Positions 42,245 through 50,141 are shown, counted from the first letter of the stretch. The stretch: 54,642 bases of DNA from CAZNKU01 sp045545235 (GCA_045545235.1 JAZQAN010000038.1:1-54642), one strand, 5' to 3'. Program-made: numbers and translations. The notes: generated by a model not told the origin, from the letters alone.

Positions 42245-42473
42245 GTCAGATTGCGAAAAAGGAAGGTATATTTTGTCAATTTGAATTCGTCGGCGTACGA
42301 GGGTACGGTAGAGGTCAAATTGGCAAAAAGCAAATAACCGCAAGGAAAATTTGATGTTTTCCTTGCGGTTTTATAGTTGTTTTTATTTTTCGGCAAGAGT
42401 AAACCCTTGCCCTACATTCAAACATAATTATTAAGTCATTTGCGATAGAACAACTTTTTCGACGGTCTGACAG
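42243..42473 (+). repeat. 231-bp MITE-like or RNA-like repeat element, copy 1
   Basis: The ends are imperfect inverted repeats: CTGTCAGA-TTGC-GAAAAAG (42243-42261) and, on the other strand, CTGTCAGA-CCGTC-GAAAAAG (42473-42454). Inside are stem A (TTTTGTCAATTTGA 42271-42284 with 42315-42328, one G-U) enclosing CGTAC-GAGG-GTACG; stem B (AACCGCAAGGAAAA 42336-42349 with 42357-42370); and stem C (GGCAAG 42392-42397 with CTTGCC 42406-42411). Positions 42319-42470 are repeated almost exactly, inverted, at 54491-54642. No open reading frame. It could be a non-autonomous mobile element or a structured RNA. Confidence 0.7.
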
Positions 42474-42500
42474 GTTCGTTGAAAACGAACCTGTTTATTT
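42470..42500 (+). terminator. terminator-like hairpin at right end of repeat copy 1
   Basis: Stem ACAGGTTCGTT/AACGAACCTGT (11 bp) with loop GAA, followed by TTATTTATC on the plus strand. It lies at the same relative place as the hairpin beside copy 2, but the sequence is unrelated. Confidence 0.6.
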
Positions 42501-42504
42501 ATCT

Positions 42505-43923
42505 TTATTTTAAATTCTGCTGTTTATATCTTGTTATATAATCTTTTGTTTCCTTAGCAACTACTCCTGAAAGAAGAATCAAAGCTACAATATTAGGGAA
42601 TGCCATAAGACCATTTACGATATCCGCAAGTGTCCAAACTTCTGAAACTGTAAGGTATGGACCAATAAACACAGCCAAAATGTAAAGCCATTTATAACCC
42701 ATAAGTACTTTTTTCTTATCGCCAACAAGATACTGAAGGCATCTTTCTGAATAGTAGTCCCAACCAAGAATAGTTGTAAAAGCAAAGAATGCAAGACAAA
42801 TCATCATTATAAATGCAGATGCAGTTGAGTTAAGGAATGGCAAACCTGCCTGGAAAGCATATGAAGTAACTGCCGCACCTTCCAAACCTGATACCTGCCA
42901 TGCACCTGTAAGAACAATTGAAAGACCTGTAATTGTACAAACGAGAATTGTATCAATAAAAGTACCTGTCATACATACAAGACCCTGACGTACAGGTTCT
43001 TTTGTTCTTGCAGCTGCTGCTGCGATAGGAGCAGAACCAAGACCTGCTTCGTTAGAGAAGATACCACGTGCAATACCCTTTTGCATTGCAACGGCAATTG
43101 TTACACCCATTGCACCGCCACATACAGCCTGCGGATTAAATGCACCGTAAACTATTGCATAAATTGCATCAGGAACTTTTGTAATATTGCAAACAATAAT
43201 TGCAAGACCAAAAATGATGTAAAGTATAGCCATAAAAGGAACTATAATTTCAGAAACCTTTGCAATTCTCTTAAGACCGCCGATAATAACCAAAGCTACG
43301 CAGATTGTAACGATAATACCGGCAACAACAGTAGCTGTTGGGTAAGCATTACCAAACAATGTAATTGTGCTTGCTTTTGCAGGGTCAAAGAAATTCTGCA
43401 CTGCAGAAGCGATACCGTTAACCTGAGTAATAGTACCGATACCCAAAAGACCTGCCATCAAACCAAAAACAGAGAAAAGTACAGCCAACCATTTCCAACC
43501 TTTGCCAAGACCTTTTTCTATGTAATAGAATGGTCCGCCCAAAACTTTGCCATCAGCATCAATTTCTCTGTACTTAACAGCCAAAAGACCTTCAGCATAT
43601 TTTGTAGCCATACCTAAAAGTGCAGCAACCTCCATCCAGAACAACGCACCGGGACCACCTGCACAAATAGCAGTAGCAACACCAACGATGTTACCTGTAC
43701 CGATTGTTGCAGAAAGTGCTGTACAAAGAGCACCGAAGCTTGAAACTTCACCTACTCCACCTTCTTCATCCTTGAACATAAATTTCAAGGCTTTGCCAAG
43801 ATGCAAAAACTGCACGCCTTTTGATCTTACTGTCAACACAAGACCAACAATCAAAATAAGTGCAATTAGCGGGATGCCCCATACGGCATCATCAATTTTC
43901 GTAAGAATTTCACTAAAACTCAT
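42505..43923 (-). CDS. sodium:alanine/glycine symporter (AGCS family)
   Basis: A 472-residue integral membrane symporter with about ten to eleven membrane segments. GTGNIVGVATAICAGGPGALFWMEV and GIFSNEAGLGSAPIAAAAARTKEPVRQGLV are the AGCS signatures. It imports alanine or glycine with sodium. The upstream single-aptamer glycine riboswitch points to glycine as the physiological substrate. AAAGGATG lies about ten bases before the ATG. Monocistronic. Confidence 0.93.
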   Translation of the reverse strand: MSFSEILTKIDDAVWGIPLIALILIVGLVLTVRSKGVQFLHLGKALKFMFKDEEGGVGEVSSFGALCTALSATIGTGNIVGVATAICAGGPGALFWMEVAALLGMATKYAEGLLAVKYREIDADGKVLGGPFYYIEKGLGKGWKWLAVLFSVFGLMAGLLGIGTITQVNGIASAVQNFFDPAKASTITLFGNAYPTATVVAGIIVTICVALVIIGGLKRIAKVSEIIVPFMAILYIIFGLAIIVCNITKVPDAIYAIVYGAFNPQAVCGGAMGVTIAVAMQKGIARGIFSNEAGLGSAPIAAAAARTKEPVRQGLVCMTGTFIDTILVCTITGLSIVLTGAWQVSGLEGAAVTSYAFQAGLPFLNSTASAFIMMICLAFFAFTTILGWDYYSERCLQYLVGDKKKVLMGYKWLYILAVFIGPYLTVSEVWTLADIVNGLMAFPNIVALILLSGVVAKETKDYITRYKQQNLK

Positions 43924-43987
43924 ACTTTTTCATCCTTTCTGCTCACTCTTTCGCGAACCTTCAAAATTTTCTTTTGAATCCGGACAT

Positions 43988-44025
43988 AAAAAAAGCTTCC
44001 TCCGAATTCAATAACCGGAGAAAGC
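43988..44025 (-). terminator. riboswitch expression-platform terminator
   Basis: Minus-strand stem GCTTTCTCCG/CGGAGGAAGC (44025-44016 with 44004-43995, one G-U), 11-base loop, then TTTTTTT (43994-43988). The 5' arm can instead join AAAGC-AAATT-GCTTT, a competing small hairpin. Confidence 0.85.
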
Positions 44026-44040
44026 AATTTGCTTTTTTAA

Positions 44041-44120
44041 GCTCTGTCCTTTTGCCTGAGAGATCGACAGCTTCATCGGCTGCCTTACACCTTCGGCGCT
44101 CAAAAAGAGACTCTCCAGAG
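44041..44120 (-). ncRNA. glycine riboswitch, single aptamer
   Basis: The minus strand carries the conserved glycine-aptamer blocks in order: GGAGAG near the 5' end (44118-44113), GCGCCGAAGG (44099-44090), then CTCTCAGGCAAAAGGACAG closing with AGAG (44062-44042). Only one aptamer is present, followed by a 15-base linker and a terminator. Glycine riboswitches are usually tandem, but single forms ahead of AGCS transporters are known. Whether glycine turns the gene on or off cannot be settled by reading; the intrinsic terminator shows transcriptional control. Confidence 0.92.
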
Positions 44121-44135
44121 TTATTACAAATCAGT

Positions 44136-44164
44136 ATTATACACCTATCTGCATTAAAAAGCAA
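44136..44164 (-). promoter_or_regulatory. promoter of riboswitch-AGCS
   Basis: Minus-strand TTGCTT (44159-44164), 17-base spacer, TATAAT (44136-44141), 16 bases before the aptamer. Confidence 0.7.
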
Positions 44165-44170
44165 TAGTTT

Positions 44171-44199
44171 TTGACAAATTTATTAATTTTTTGTAAAAT
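44171..44199 (+). promoter_or_regulatory. galE promoter P1
   Basis: TTGACA (44171-44176), 17-base spacer, TAAAAT (44194-44199). Divergent from the riboswitch promoter, with only seven bases between their -35 boxes. Confidence 0.65.
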
Positions 44200-44247
44200 A
44201 AATCGCATAATTCTCTTATGAATTTGTTTATTTTTTAACGTTTACCA

Positions 44248-44276
44248 TTTACAACGGTATTTTTTTGATGTATAAT
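44248..44276 (+). promoter_or_regulatory. galE promoter P2
   Basis: TTTACA (44248-44253), 17-base spacer, TATAAT (44271-44276), giving a leader of about 25 bases. Confidence 0.7.
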
Positions 44277-44307
44277 TAAGTTATAAATATAATTGGAGGT
44301 TGTTGTT

Positions 44308-45321
44308 ATGAATATTTTAGTAACAGGTGGTGCCGGTTATATCGGTAGCCATACATGTGTTCAGCTTTTAGAGGCAGGTCATAACGTAGTTGTTCTTGAT
44401 AATCTTGATAATAGCTGTGTTGAATCATTAAACAGAGTTAAAAATATCACAGGTAAAGATTTTAAATTTTACGAAGTAGACCTTCTTGATTACGAAGCTA
44501 CAAATAAAGTTTTTGAAGAAAATGACATAGATGCAGTTATTCACTTTGCCGGTTTAAAAGCAGTTGGTGAAAGTGTCTCTATTCCTATAAGATACTACCA
44601 CAACAACATTACGGGCACACTTAACCTTTGTGACATTATGTCAAAGCACAATGTTAAAAAAATCGTGTTCAGTTCATCTGCAACAGTTTACGGTGACCCT
44701 GCAACTGTGCCGATTACAGAGGATTTTCCTTTGCACGCAACTAACCCATACGGCAGAACAAAATTGTTTATAGAAGAAATTTTACGTGACCTTTACGTTT
44801 CAGATAACGAATGGGATATAGTAATCCTTCGTTATTTCAACCCTGTTGGTGCACATGCAAGCGGTACAATGGGTGAAGACCCTAACGGTATTCCAAACAA
44901 CCTTGTACCTTATATTTCACGTGTTGCTATAGGTACTTTGGAATGCCTTTCTGTTTACGGTAACGACTATGATACTCCTGATGGTACAGGTGTACGAGAT
45001 TATATTCACGTTGTTGACCTTGCAGATGCTCACGTTAAATCTGTTGAAAAGATTGCTACACGCCAGGGCGTACTTACTTACAATGTAGGTACAGGTAACG
45101 GTTATTCCGTACTTGATATGGTAAAGGCATTCGGTAAAGCATGCGGACACGATATTAATTACAAAATTGTAGACAGACGTCCCGGTGATATTGCTGTATG
45201 CTATGCAGACCCTTCAAAAGCTAAAGCTGAGCTTGGTTTTGAAGCTAAAAAAACACTTGAAGATATGTGTAATGACACTTGGAAGTGGCAGTCTATGAAT
45301 AAAAACGGTTATAAAAATTGA
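44308..45321 (+). CDS. galE: UDP-glucose 4-epimerase
   Basis: A 337-residue extended short-chain dehydrogenase that interconverts UDP-glucose and UDP-galactose. MNILVTGGAGYIGSHTCVQLLEAGH is the NAD fold; the catalytic serine-tyrosine-lysine group is seen in SSSATVYG and YGRTKLFIEE. ATG 44308 is eight bases after GGAGG; the frame upstream to 44293 is not needed. Two promoters precede it. It stands alone, away from other galactose or capsule genes, and could supply the envelope glycosylation enzymes. Confidence 0.95.
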   Translation: MNILVTGGAGYIGSHTCVQLLEAGHNVVVLDNLDNSCVESLNRVKNITGKDFKFYEVDLLDYEATNKVFEENDIDAVIHFAGLKAVGESVSIPIRYYHNNITGTLNLCDIMSKHNVKKIVFSSSATVYGDPATVPITEDFPLHATNPYGRTKLFIEEILRDLYVSDNEWDIVILRYFNPVGAHASGTMGEDPNGIPNNLVPYISRVAIGTLECLSVYGNDYDTPDGTGVRDYIHVVDLADAHVKSVEKIATRQGVLTYNVGTGNGYSVLDMVKAFGKACGHDINYKIVDRRPGDIAVCYADPSKAKAELGFEAKKTLEDMCNDTWKWQSMNKNGYKN

Positions 45322-45472
45322 TAATTATGGCAGATAAACTCCGTTTATCCTTCAAAAAATAAATGCAACGCATTTCATCCATAACCATTCTCTGTTCACT
45401 ACTATCTATTCACTATAAAACTGCAAGGATTCAAATATCCTTGCAGTTACTTATGTATAAGAGGTTTTCATA
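45322..45472. repeat. palindrome-rich spacer with repeat-related hairpin
   Basis: No gene. Short three-base-loop hairpins GATAAAC-TCC-GTTTATC and AAATGC-AAC-GCATTT are followed by an AT-rich tract. At 45419-45448 a 12-bp stem AACTGCAAGGAT/ATCCTTGCAGTT is followed on the minus strand by TTTATAGT. Apart from one C-G to T-A pair change and different tip pairs, it matches stem B of the repeat element together with its TTTATAGT flank. Confidence 0.6.
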
Positions 45473-46009
45473 ATGAAAAAATTTTTCGGACATTTAAAAA
45501 CAATTACAAAACACCGTCACGCAGTTATACGTCACTGTGCAAAATCAGGGATTTTATGGCAGGGACTTATGCACGATATGTCAAAATATTCACCTACGGA
45601 ATTCAAGCAGGGAATTAAATACTACACTGGCAAAAAAAGCCCCAATGAAGGTGAAAGAGCCGAATATGGCTATTCTCTTGCCTGGATGCACCACAAGGGC
45701 AGAAACCGTCATCACTTTGAATATTGGACAGATTATAACCCCAAAACAAAGCAAGTGGGACCAATAAGAATGCCTGCAAAGTATCTTGCAGAAATGTTTT
45801 GTGACCGTGTTGCGGCAAGTAAAACATATCAGGGCAAAAATTACACAAACAGCCACCCTTTGGAATATTTTGACCGTGGTAATGCAAAAAATGTAATGCA
45901 CCCTGAAACTGCCGCAAAGCTTCGCGAAATACTTGTTATTTTAAACGAACAGGGCGAAAAAGAAGCATTTAAAGCATTAAAGAAAATAGTAAAAGACAAA
46001 GCATATTAA
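45473..46009 (+). CDS. DUF5662 family protein, HD-like
   Basis: A 178-residue basic cytosolic protein. HDMSKYSPTEF near residue 34 and WMHHKGRNRHHFEYW near residue 73 give a histidine-aspartate arrangement reminiscent of HD-domain phosphohydrolases; I recognise it as DUF5662. Activity is unknown. It lies 13 bases ahead of the ComB/YdcF fusion gene, so the two probably form an operon. No promoter of good quality was seen just upstream; the start has a weak AGAGG. Confidence 0.75.
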   Translation: MKKFFGHLKTITKHRHAVIRHCAKSGILWQGLMHDMSKYSPTEFKQGIKYYTGKKSPNEGERAEYGYSLAWMHHKGRNRHHFEYWTDYNPKTKQVGPIRMPAKYLAEMFCDRVAASKTYQGKNYTNSHPLEYFDRGNAKNVMHPETAAKLREILVILNEQGEKEAFKALKKIVKDKAY

Positions 46010-46022
46010 AGGTGACATAAAT

Positions 46023-47405
46023 ATGAAAGTAGAAATTTTACATTTAACAGAAGGTGCAAAAAAAGCAAAGGGTACAACAGTTATAATAGACGTATTCCGT
46101 GCATTTACCGTAGAAACATTTATGGCACGAAACAATGCGGCAAAAATCATTCCTGTTGGCGATGTACAATTTGCATTTGATTATAAAAAAGAGCATCCGG
46201 ATACAATTTTATGCGGTGAAAGAAAAGCAATAAAGATAGAGGGCTTTGACCACGGTAACTCTCCTACTCAAATAGAAAATGTCGATTTTACAGGCAAAAC
46301 TCTTATACACACTACAAGTGCAGGCACACAGGGTATTGTAAATGCCACAGGTGCAGACGAAATTTTGGCAGGCAGTCTTGTTTGTGCAAAGGCTATTGCA
46401 GATTACATAAAATACACTAACCCCAAGCAAGTTTCACTTGTTTGTATGGGTACATTCGGTCAAATGCAAAGTGATGAAGATACACTTTGCGGCGAATATA
46501 TAAAAAGTCTTATTGAAGGAAACCCGCTTGAAGATTTGGAAGAAAGAATTGAAAATCTTAAATACACTAATGGCAAAAACTTTTTCAAGCCGGAATTACA
46601 ACACATTTTGCCTCAGCGTGATTTTGAGTTGTGTACTCAGGTTAATTCCGTCCCATTTGTATTGCGATTAAAAAAAGATGAAAACGGCGGTCCTGCATAT
46701 ATGGAACGTGTCGATATTTCAAGCCTTGACAAAAACTATGTAGCCGATGAATCAAAGGTTGTAATCCCTGACATCAAACCGGGAGATATGGCATCAATTC
46801 TTGAGCGAGAACAAGCTATTTGTCTGCCGAACGAAACAAAAAAAGTACTTGTTTACGGAAATTACAAGCACCCTGACGAAAAGTTTGATGCCGCTTTGGT
46901 GTTGGGTGGTGTCTCTGAAGTAATGAAATCACGTGCTGAAGCTGCCGCAAACCTATACACCAACGGGCAATGCACGTTGTTTATTACCACAGGCAAAATT
47001 TACCACACCACAGAATTTGGTTCAAATACAGAAGCCCAAACCTTAAAAAAATATATGATACAGGCAGGTGTTCCGGAAGATTGCATATTCTGTGAAGAAC
47101 AGGCTACAACCACATTGGAAAATATGACATTCAGCAGAAAAATGCTTGCCGACCATTTTGGCGATAAAAAAATCCGAATTGCAATTGTAACATCATATTT
47201 TCACCTTGTACGTTCCGTAAAGCTTGCTGAAAAAAATATTGAAAATGCTGATATTTTTGGAGTAAAGTCAGATTACCCATTTGACAACCCCGATGAATTT
47301 CATATGAGCGATTATACTATTGATTGTGTAAAAACAGAAAGTCGTCTCCTATGCAGTTATGCAAAAAGAGGGATTATTAATGACTTTCCAATACTTCACA
47401 AATAA
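46023..47405 (+). CDS. ComB-like phosphatase fused to YdcF-like domain
   Basis: A 460-residue fusion. Residues 1 to about 240 match 2-phosphosulfolactate phosphatase (ComB): VIIDVFRAFTVETFMA, LCGERKAIKIEGFDHGNSP, HTTSAGTQGI and CMGTFGQMQSDEDTLCGEYI. In other organisms this step serves coenzyme M or sulfolactate production. From about residue 273 there is a DUF218/YdcF domain: ALVLGGVSEVMKSRAEAAANLY, TEAQTLKKYMIQAGVP, ATTTLENMTFSR and VTSYFHLVRSV. YdcF-type domains bind S-adenosylmethionine or act in envelope metabolism. The domains together suggest a phosphatase of unknown substrate; a literal sulfolactate role is doubtful. A bidirectional terminator follows. Confidence 0.8.
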   Translation: MKVEILHLTEGAKKAKGTTVIIDVFRAFTVETFMARNNAAKIIPVGDVQFAFDYKKEHPDTILCGERKAIKIEGFDHGNSPTQIENVDFTGKTLIHTTSAGTQGIVNATGADEILAGSLVCAKAIADYIKYTNPKQVSLVCMGTFGQMQSDEDTLCGEYIKSLIEGNPLEDLEERIENLKYTNGKNFFKPELQHILPQRDFELCTQVNSVPFVLRLKKDENGGPAYMERVDISSLDKNYVADESKVVIPDIKPGDMASILEREQAICLPNETKKVLVYGNYKHPDEKFDAALVLGGVSEVMKSRAEAAANLYTNGQCTLFITTGKIYHTTEFGSNTEAQTLKKYMIQAGVPEDCIFCEEQATTTLENMTFSRKMLADHFGDKKIRIAIVTSYFHLVRSVKLAEKNIENADIFGVKSDYPFDNPDEFHMSDYTIDCVKTESRLLCSYAKRGIINDFPILHK

Positions 47406-47414
47406 AAGAGAATA

Positions 47415-47463
47415 AAAAAATCAGGCTTGTAAAACCAACTGGTTTTACAAGCCCTTTAATTTT
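47415..47463. terminator. bidirectional terminator
   Basis: Perfect 13-bp stem GGCTTGTAAAACC/GGTTTTACAAGCC (47424-47436, 47441-47453), loop AACT. The minus side ends in TGATTTTTTTATT, the plus side in CTTTAATTTTC. Confidence 0.85.
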
Positions 47464-47465
47464 CT

Positions 47466-47675
47466 TTATCTCTTTAGCAAATTGCCGCCAAATATGCCAA
47501 CAATACCTACACCTAAACCAACAGCGATTGCAATTAAACGAACTGAAAGTTTCGCAACGTTAACAAATTCGTATGCAAAATATTCCTGGTATGCACCACC
47601 GACACCCCACCAAACTGTAAGTGCCATTGTAACTACAGCCAAAAACTGAATTAACGCACCAATTTTTTCTCTCAT
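47466..47675 (-). CDS. small two-helix membrane protein
   Basis: A 69-residue protein with two hydrophobic helices (about residues 7-28 and 40-65) separated by a short acidic/aromatic loop (QEYFAYEFVN). I recognise no family. GGAGG lies nine bases before the ATG, and a perfect consensus promoter plus terminator make it a genuine, probably strongly expressed single-gene unit. It follows the response-regulator gene on the same strand but has its own promoter. It might be a membrane modulator or stress protein; no function can be assigned. Confidence 0.75.
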   Translation of the reverse strand: MREKIGALIQFLAVVTMALTVWWGVGGAYQEYFAYEFVNVAKLSVRLIAIAVGLGVGIVGIFGGNLLKR

Positions 47676-47720
47676 ATGTATTAACCTCCAACAAATGTTT
47701 GTAAAAAAAACTATAAATAT

Positions 47721-47749
47721 ATTATATACAATACCAGTTACTTTGTCAA
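47721..47749 (-). promoter_or_regulatory. promoter of small membrane protein
   Basis: Minus-strand TTGACA (47744-47749), 17-base spacer, TATAAT (47721-47726): full consensus. The -35 box begins eight bases past the response-regulator stop. Confidence 0.85.
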
Positions 47750-47756
47750 CAAAAAA

Positions 47757-48461
47757 CTATATCTGTTTTGCAAAATAATATCCAACTCCGCGTCTTGTAA
47801 CAATAAAGCGTGGATTTGACGGATCATCTTCTATTTTTTCACGAAGACGTCTTACCGTAACATCAACTGTACGTACATCGCCATAATATTCATACCCCCA
47901 CACTTTTTCAAGCAAAGCCTCACGGGAATATATTTTTTCAGGCTGAAGTGACAAAAACTTCAACAACTCAAACTCTCTTAAAGTAAGGTCAATAGCTTCA
48001 TCATTTTTTCTTACCTCATATTTATCAATATTTATGGTAAGTGTTCCGTGCTTCATACTTGTAGTATCAGAGTTTACATTAATATAAGTAAAGTCCTGAC
48101 TACCACGACGGAGATTAGCCTGTACCCTTGCCATAAGTTCTCTTATGGAAAAAGGTTTTGTTATGTAATCATCAGCACCCAAGGCAAGGCCAAGAACCTT
48201 GTCAACCTCCTCCTCACGTGCTGTAATCATAAGAATAGGTGTTGAAATACGCTCCCTAAGCTTGCGGCAAACAGTAAACCCATCCATCTTTGGCAACATT
48301 ACGTCAAGCAATATCAAATCAGGATTTTTTTCAAGTGCAATATTAAGAGCGCTTTCACCATCATAAGCCTCAAGAACATTATATCCTTCTTTTTTCAAGT
48401 TAAATCTGAGTATGTCAACTATTGGTTCTTCATCATCAACAATCAAAATTGTCTTTTCCAT
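47757..48461 (-). CDS. OmpR-family response regulator, WalR-like
   Basis: A 234-residue regulator with a receiver domain (acidic pocket DDEE; phospho-acceptor D in LLDVMLPKMDG; T/S in LMITAREEE; K in ITKPFSIREL) and a C-terminal winged helix (LTLREFELLKFL...VWGYEYYGDVRTVDVTVRRLREKIEDDPSNPRFIVTRRGVGYYF by position). The closest match I recognise is WalR/YycF, the essential wall-homeostasis regulator. No histidine kinase gene is beside it; instead it follows an M23 peptidase gene by 20 bases, a likely regulon relationship since WalR controls wall hydrolases. Confidence 0.88.
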   Translation of the reverse strand: MEKTILIVDDEEPIVDILRFNLKKEGYNVLEAYDGESALNIALEKNPDLILLDVMLPKMDGFTVCRKLRERISTPILMITAREEEVDKVLGLALGADDYITKPFSIRELMARVQANLRRGSQDFTYINVNSDTTSMKHGTLTINIDKYEVRKNDEAIDLTLREFELLKFLSLQPEKIYSREALLEKVWGYEYYGDVRTVDVTVRRLREKIEDDPSNPRFIVTRRGVGYYFAKQI

Positions 48462-48481
48462 AACAATACTCCTATCTTAAA

Positions 48482-50068
48482 CTAATTTAGGTAATTTTCC
48501 GGATTTTTTGTAACACCGTTATACTTTACTTCAAAGTGACAGTGAGAACCTGTACTGTTACCGGTACTTCCCATCTTTGCAATTACATCACCCTTTGAAA
48601 CAGTTTCACCTACGCTTACCAAAAGCTTACTGCAGTGTGCATAGTAAGTTTCATAACCGTTTCCGTGATTCAAAATTACCATATAACCATAACTGCCTTT
48701 CCAACCGGCAAAAGAAACTCTTCCTGAATCAGCAGCGCTGATAGGCGTACCAACCGGTCCTGCAATATCAAGACCCGTATGTCTGCCTGATGACCATCTT
48801 GAACCGCCTGACCCGTAACGTGCAGTAATTGTACCATAAGTAGGTCTTGAAAATCTTCCTGAACCCACACCTGAAACAATTTTTGTACCAACCTTAATTT
48901 TACCGGTCACAGCTTCTTCCAAAACATTTTCGCTTATTACATTAACTGCCGTCTTCTTTCCGTTAAGCATAACAACTTCCTGCTTAACTTCTTTTTTACC
49001 ATCAGAGCCCTTAATCACAACTTCAGTAAGACCCTTTCTCATACCGGAATCTTCAACCTCTTCGTTTTTGTGAGGAATTGCTTTTTCGACAGTTTCAGTA
49101 TAGCTTACCTTAACCTGTAAAACAGGTTCACTTTCACTAAGCTTTAAGACATCGCCATCCTTGATAAAATCCGTAACATCAGGGTTGATTTCCATAATTT
49201 CATCAACACTCATATCATGACGCATAGCAATATCCCATACTGTATCATTTTCTTTAACAACATATTCAATTTCTGCTTCCTTCGTCTTTGTAATGGCTTT
49301 TTTAATACCATCACCGGAACAAAGATAAGCAATAGGAACATATTCTTTTACTGTTTCAACCTTTTGATTGAACTCAACAACTGCCCCTTCATTATCTACA
49401 GTATACTGCTTTTTATAGGCTTCAAGAACAGATTCTATTTCACCTTCTGTCTTAGCCGCACAAACAAGCTTACCGTCAATATAAAGTGCATAAGCCATAG
49501 TAGTTTCATCGTACGTTCCCATAACATTCTGAAGAATGTCATCCTTTGGTGTAATGTCTTTTTCAAAGCAAAGTCTTGTAATATACACAAGTTTTGCAGT
49601 TTCAGAAAACTCGCCCTCCGAAATAACCTTAAGTTGTTCTTCAAGCTCGTTTACATTTTTCTCAAATTCATTAACATTTGTTACCAAGCCAACAGGTGTA
49701 CCATTGGCAATTACCTGTTTAGCAAAAGTCAGATTCATCGAAACAACAGACCCGTAAACCAAAACAAGCATCATACATAATGCAGTGGCGTAAACGGCTG
49801 TCCTTTTTGCCATTTGAAAAGCCTCGTTTGCGGTTAATAGTCTGATTATAGAATTCTTTTCGTTTTTCTTATTGAATTTAACAATATGCCTGCCTAACTG
49901 TTTACTCAATGAATCAATTGTTTTCTCGTTTGCAACCGGACGTTTTAACATCAAAGACGGAATTTTTATAAGTCTTCTTGTTATCTGCGGACGTGCTTTT
50001 TTAGACTTTATTATTTTACTGTCAGCAGCATCAAATTTTAAACGCCCTGTTTTTAAACTATACTTCAA
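48482..50068 (-). CDS. membrane-anchored LysM/G5/M23 peptidase
   Basis: A 528-residue envelope protein. A long basic cytosolic N terminus precedes one membrane segment (about residues 90-115). A LysM domain follows (VKENDTVWDIAMRHDMSVDEIMEINPDV), then a G5 domain (EKAIPHKNEEV...GKIKVGTKIV), then a C-terminal M23 metallopeptidase with the zinc ligands HTGLD and HCHFEV. It should cleave peptide crosslinks or activate other enzymes at the wall, as in the SpoIIQ/DipM-like group. TTG start after GAGGTG. It heads a unit with the response regulator and has its own promoter. Confidence 0.9.
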   Translation of the reverse strand: MKYSLKTGRLKFDAADSKIIKSKKARPQITRRLIKIPSLMLKRPVANEKTIDSLSKQLGRHIVKFNKKNEKNSIIRLLTANEAFQMAKRTAVYATALCMMLVLVYGSVVSMNLTFAKQVIANGTPVGLVTNVNEFEKNVNELEEQLKVISEGEFSETAKLVYITRLCFEKDITPKDDILQNVMGTYDETTMAYALYIDGKLVCAAKTEGEIESVLEAYKKQYTVDNEGAVVEFNQKVETVKEYVPIAYLCSGDGIKKAITKTKEAEIEYVVKENDTVWDIAMRHDMSVDEIMEINPDVTDFIKDGDVLKLSESEPVLQVKVSYTETVEKAIPHKNEEVEDSGMRKGLTEVVIKGSDGKKEVKQEVVMLNGKKTAVNVISENVLEEAVTGKIKVGTKIVSGVGSGRFSRPTYGTITARYGSGGSRWSSGRHTGLDIAGPVGTPISAADSGRVSFAGWKGSYGYMVILNHGNGYETYYAHCSKLLVSVGETVSKGDVIAKMGSTGNSTGSHCHFEVKYNGVTKNPENYLN

Positions 50069-50112
50069 TTTATCACCTCAAAAATGTAGTTATTTTAATC
50101 CAGGACATAACA

Positions 50113-50141
50113 ATTATATTACATTTTCTTTAAAATTGCAA
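50113..50141 (-). promoter_or_regulatory. promoter of M23 peptidase-regulator unit
   Basis: Minus-strand TTGCAA (50136-50141), 17-base spacer, TATAAT (50113-50118), about 45 bases before the TTG start. No WalR-type direct repeat was noticed upstream. Confidence 0.72.

Noticed and set aside
42185..42500. Insertion sequence remnant
   Set aside because: There is no transposase fragment in any frame; terminal repeats and stems fit a MITE or structured RNA better.
43081..43617. 178-codon plus-strand frame opposite the AGCS symporter
   Set aside because: Antisense shadow with low-complexity Asn/Cys composition and no family similarity.
49217..49780. 187-codon plus-strand frame opposite the M23 peptidase
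   Set aside because: It is antisense to a well-recognised gene, rich in Phe, Asn and Cys, and has no ribosome site.
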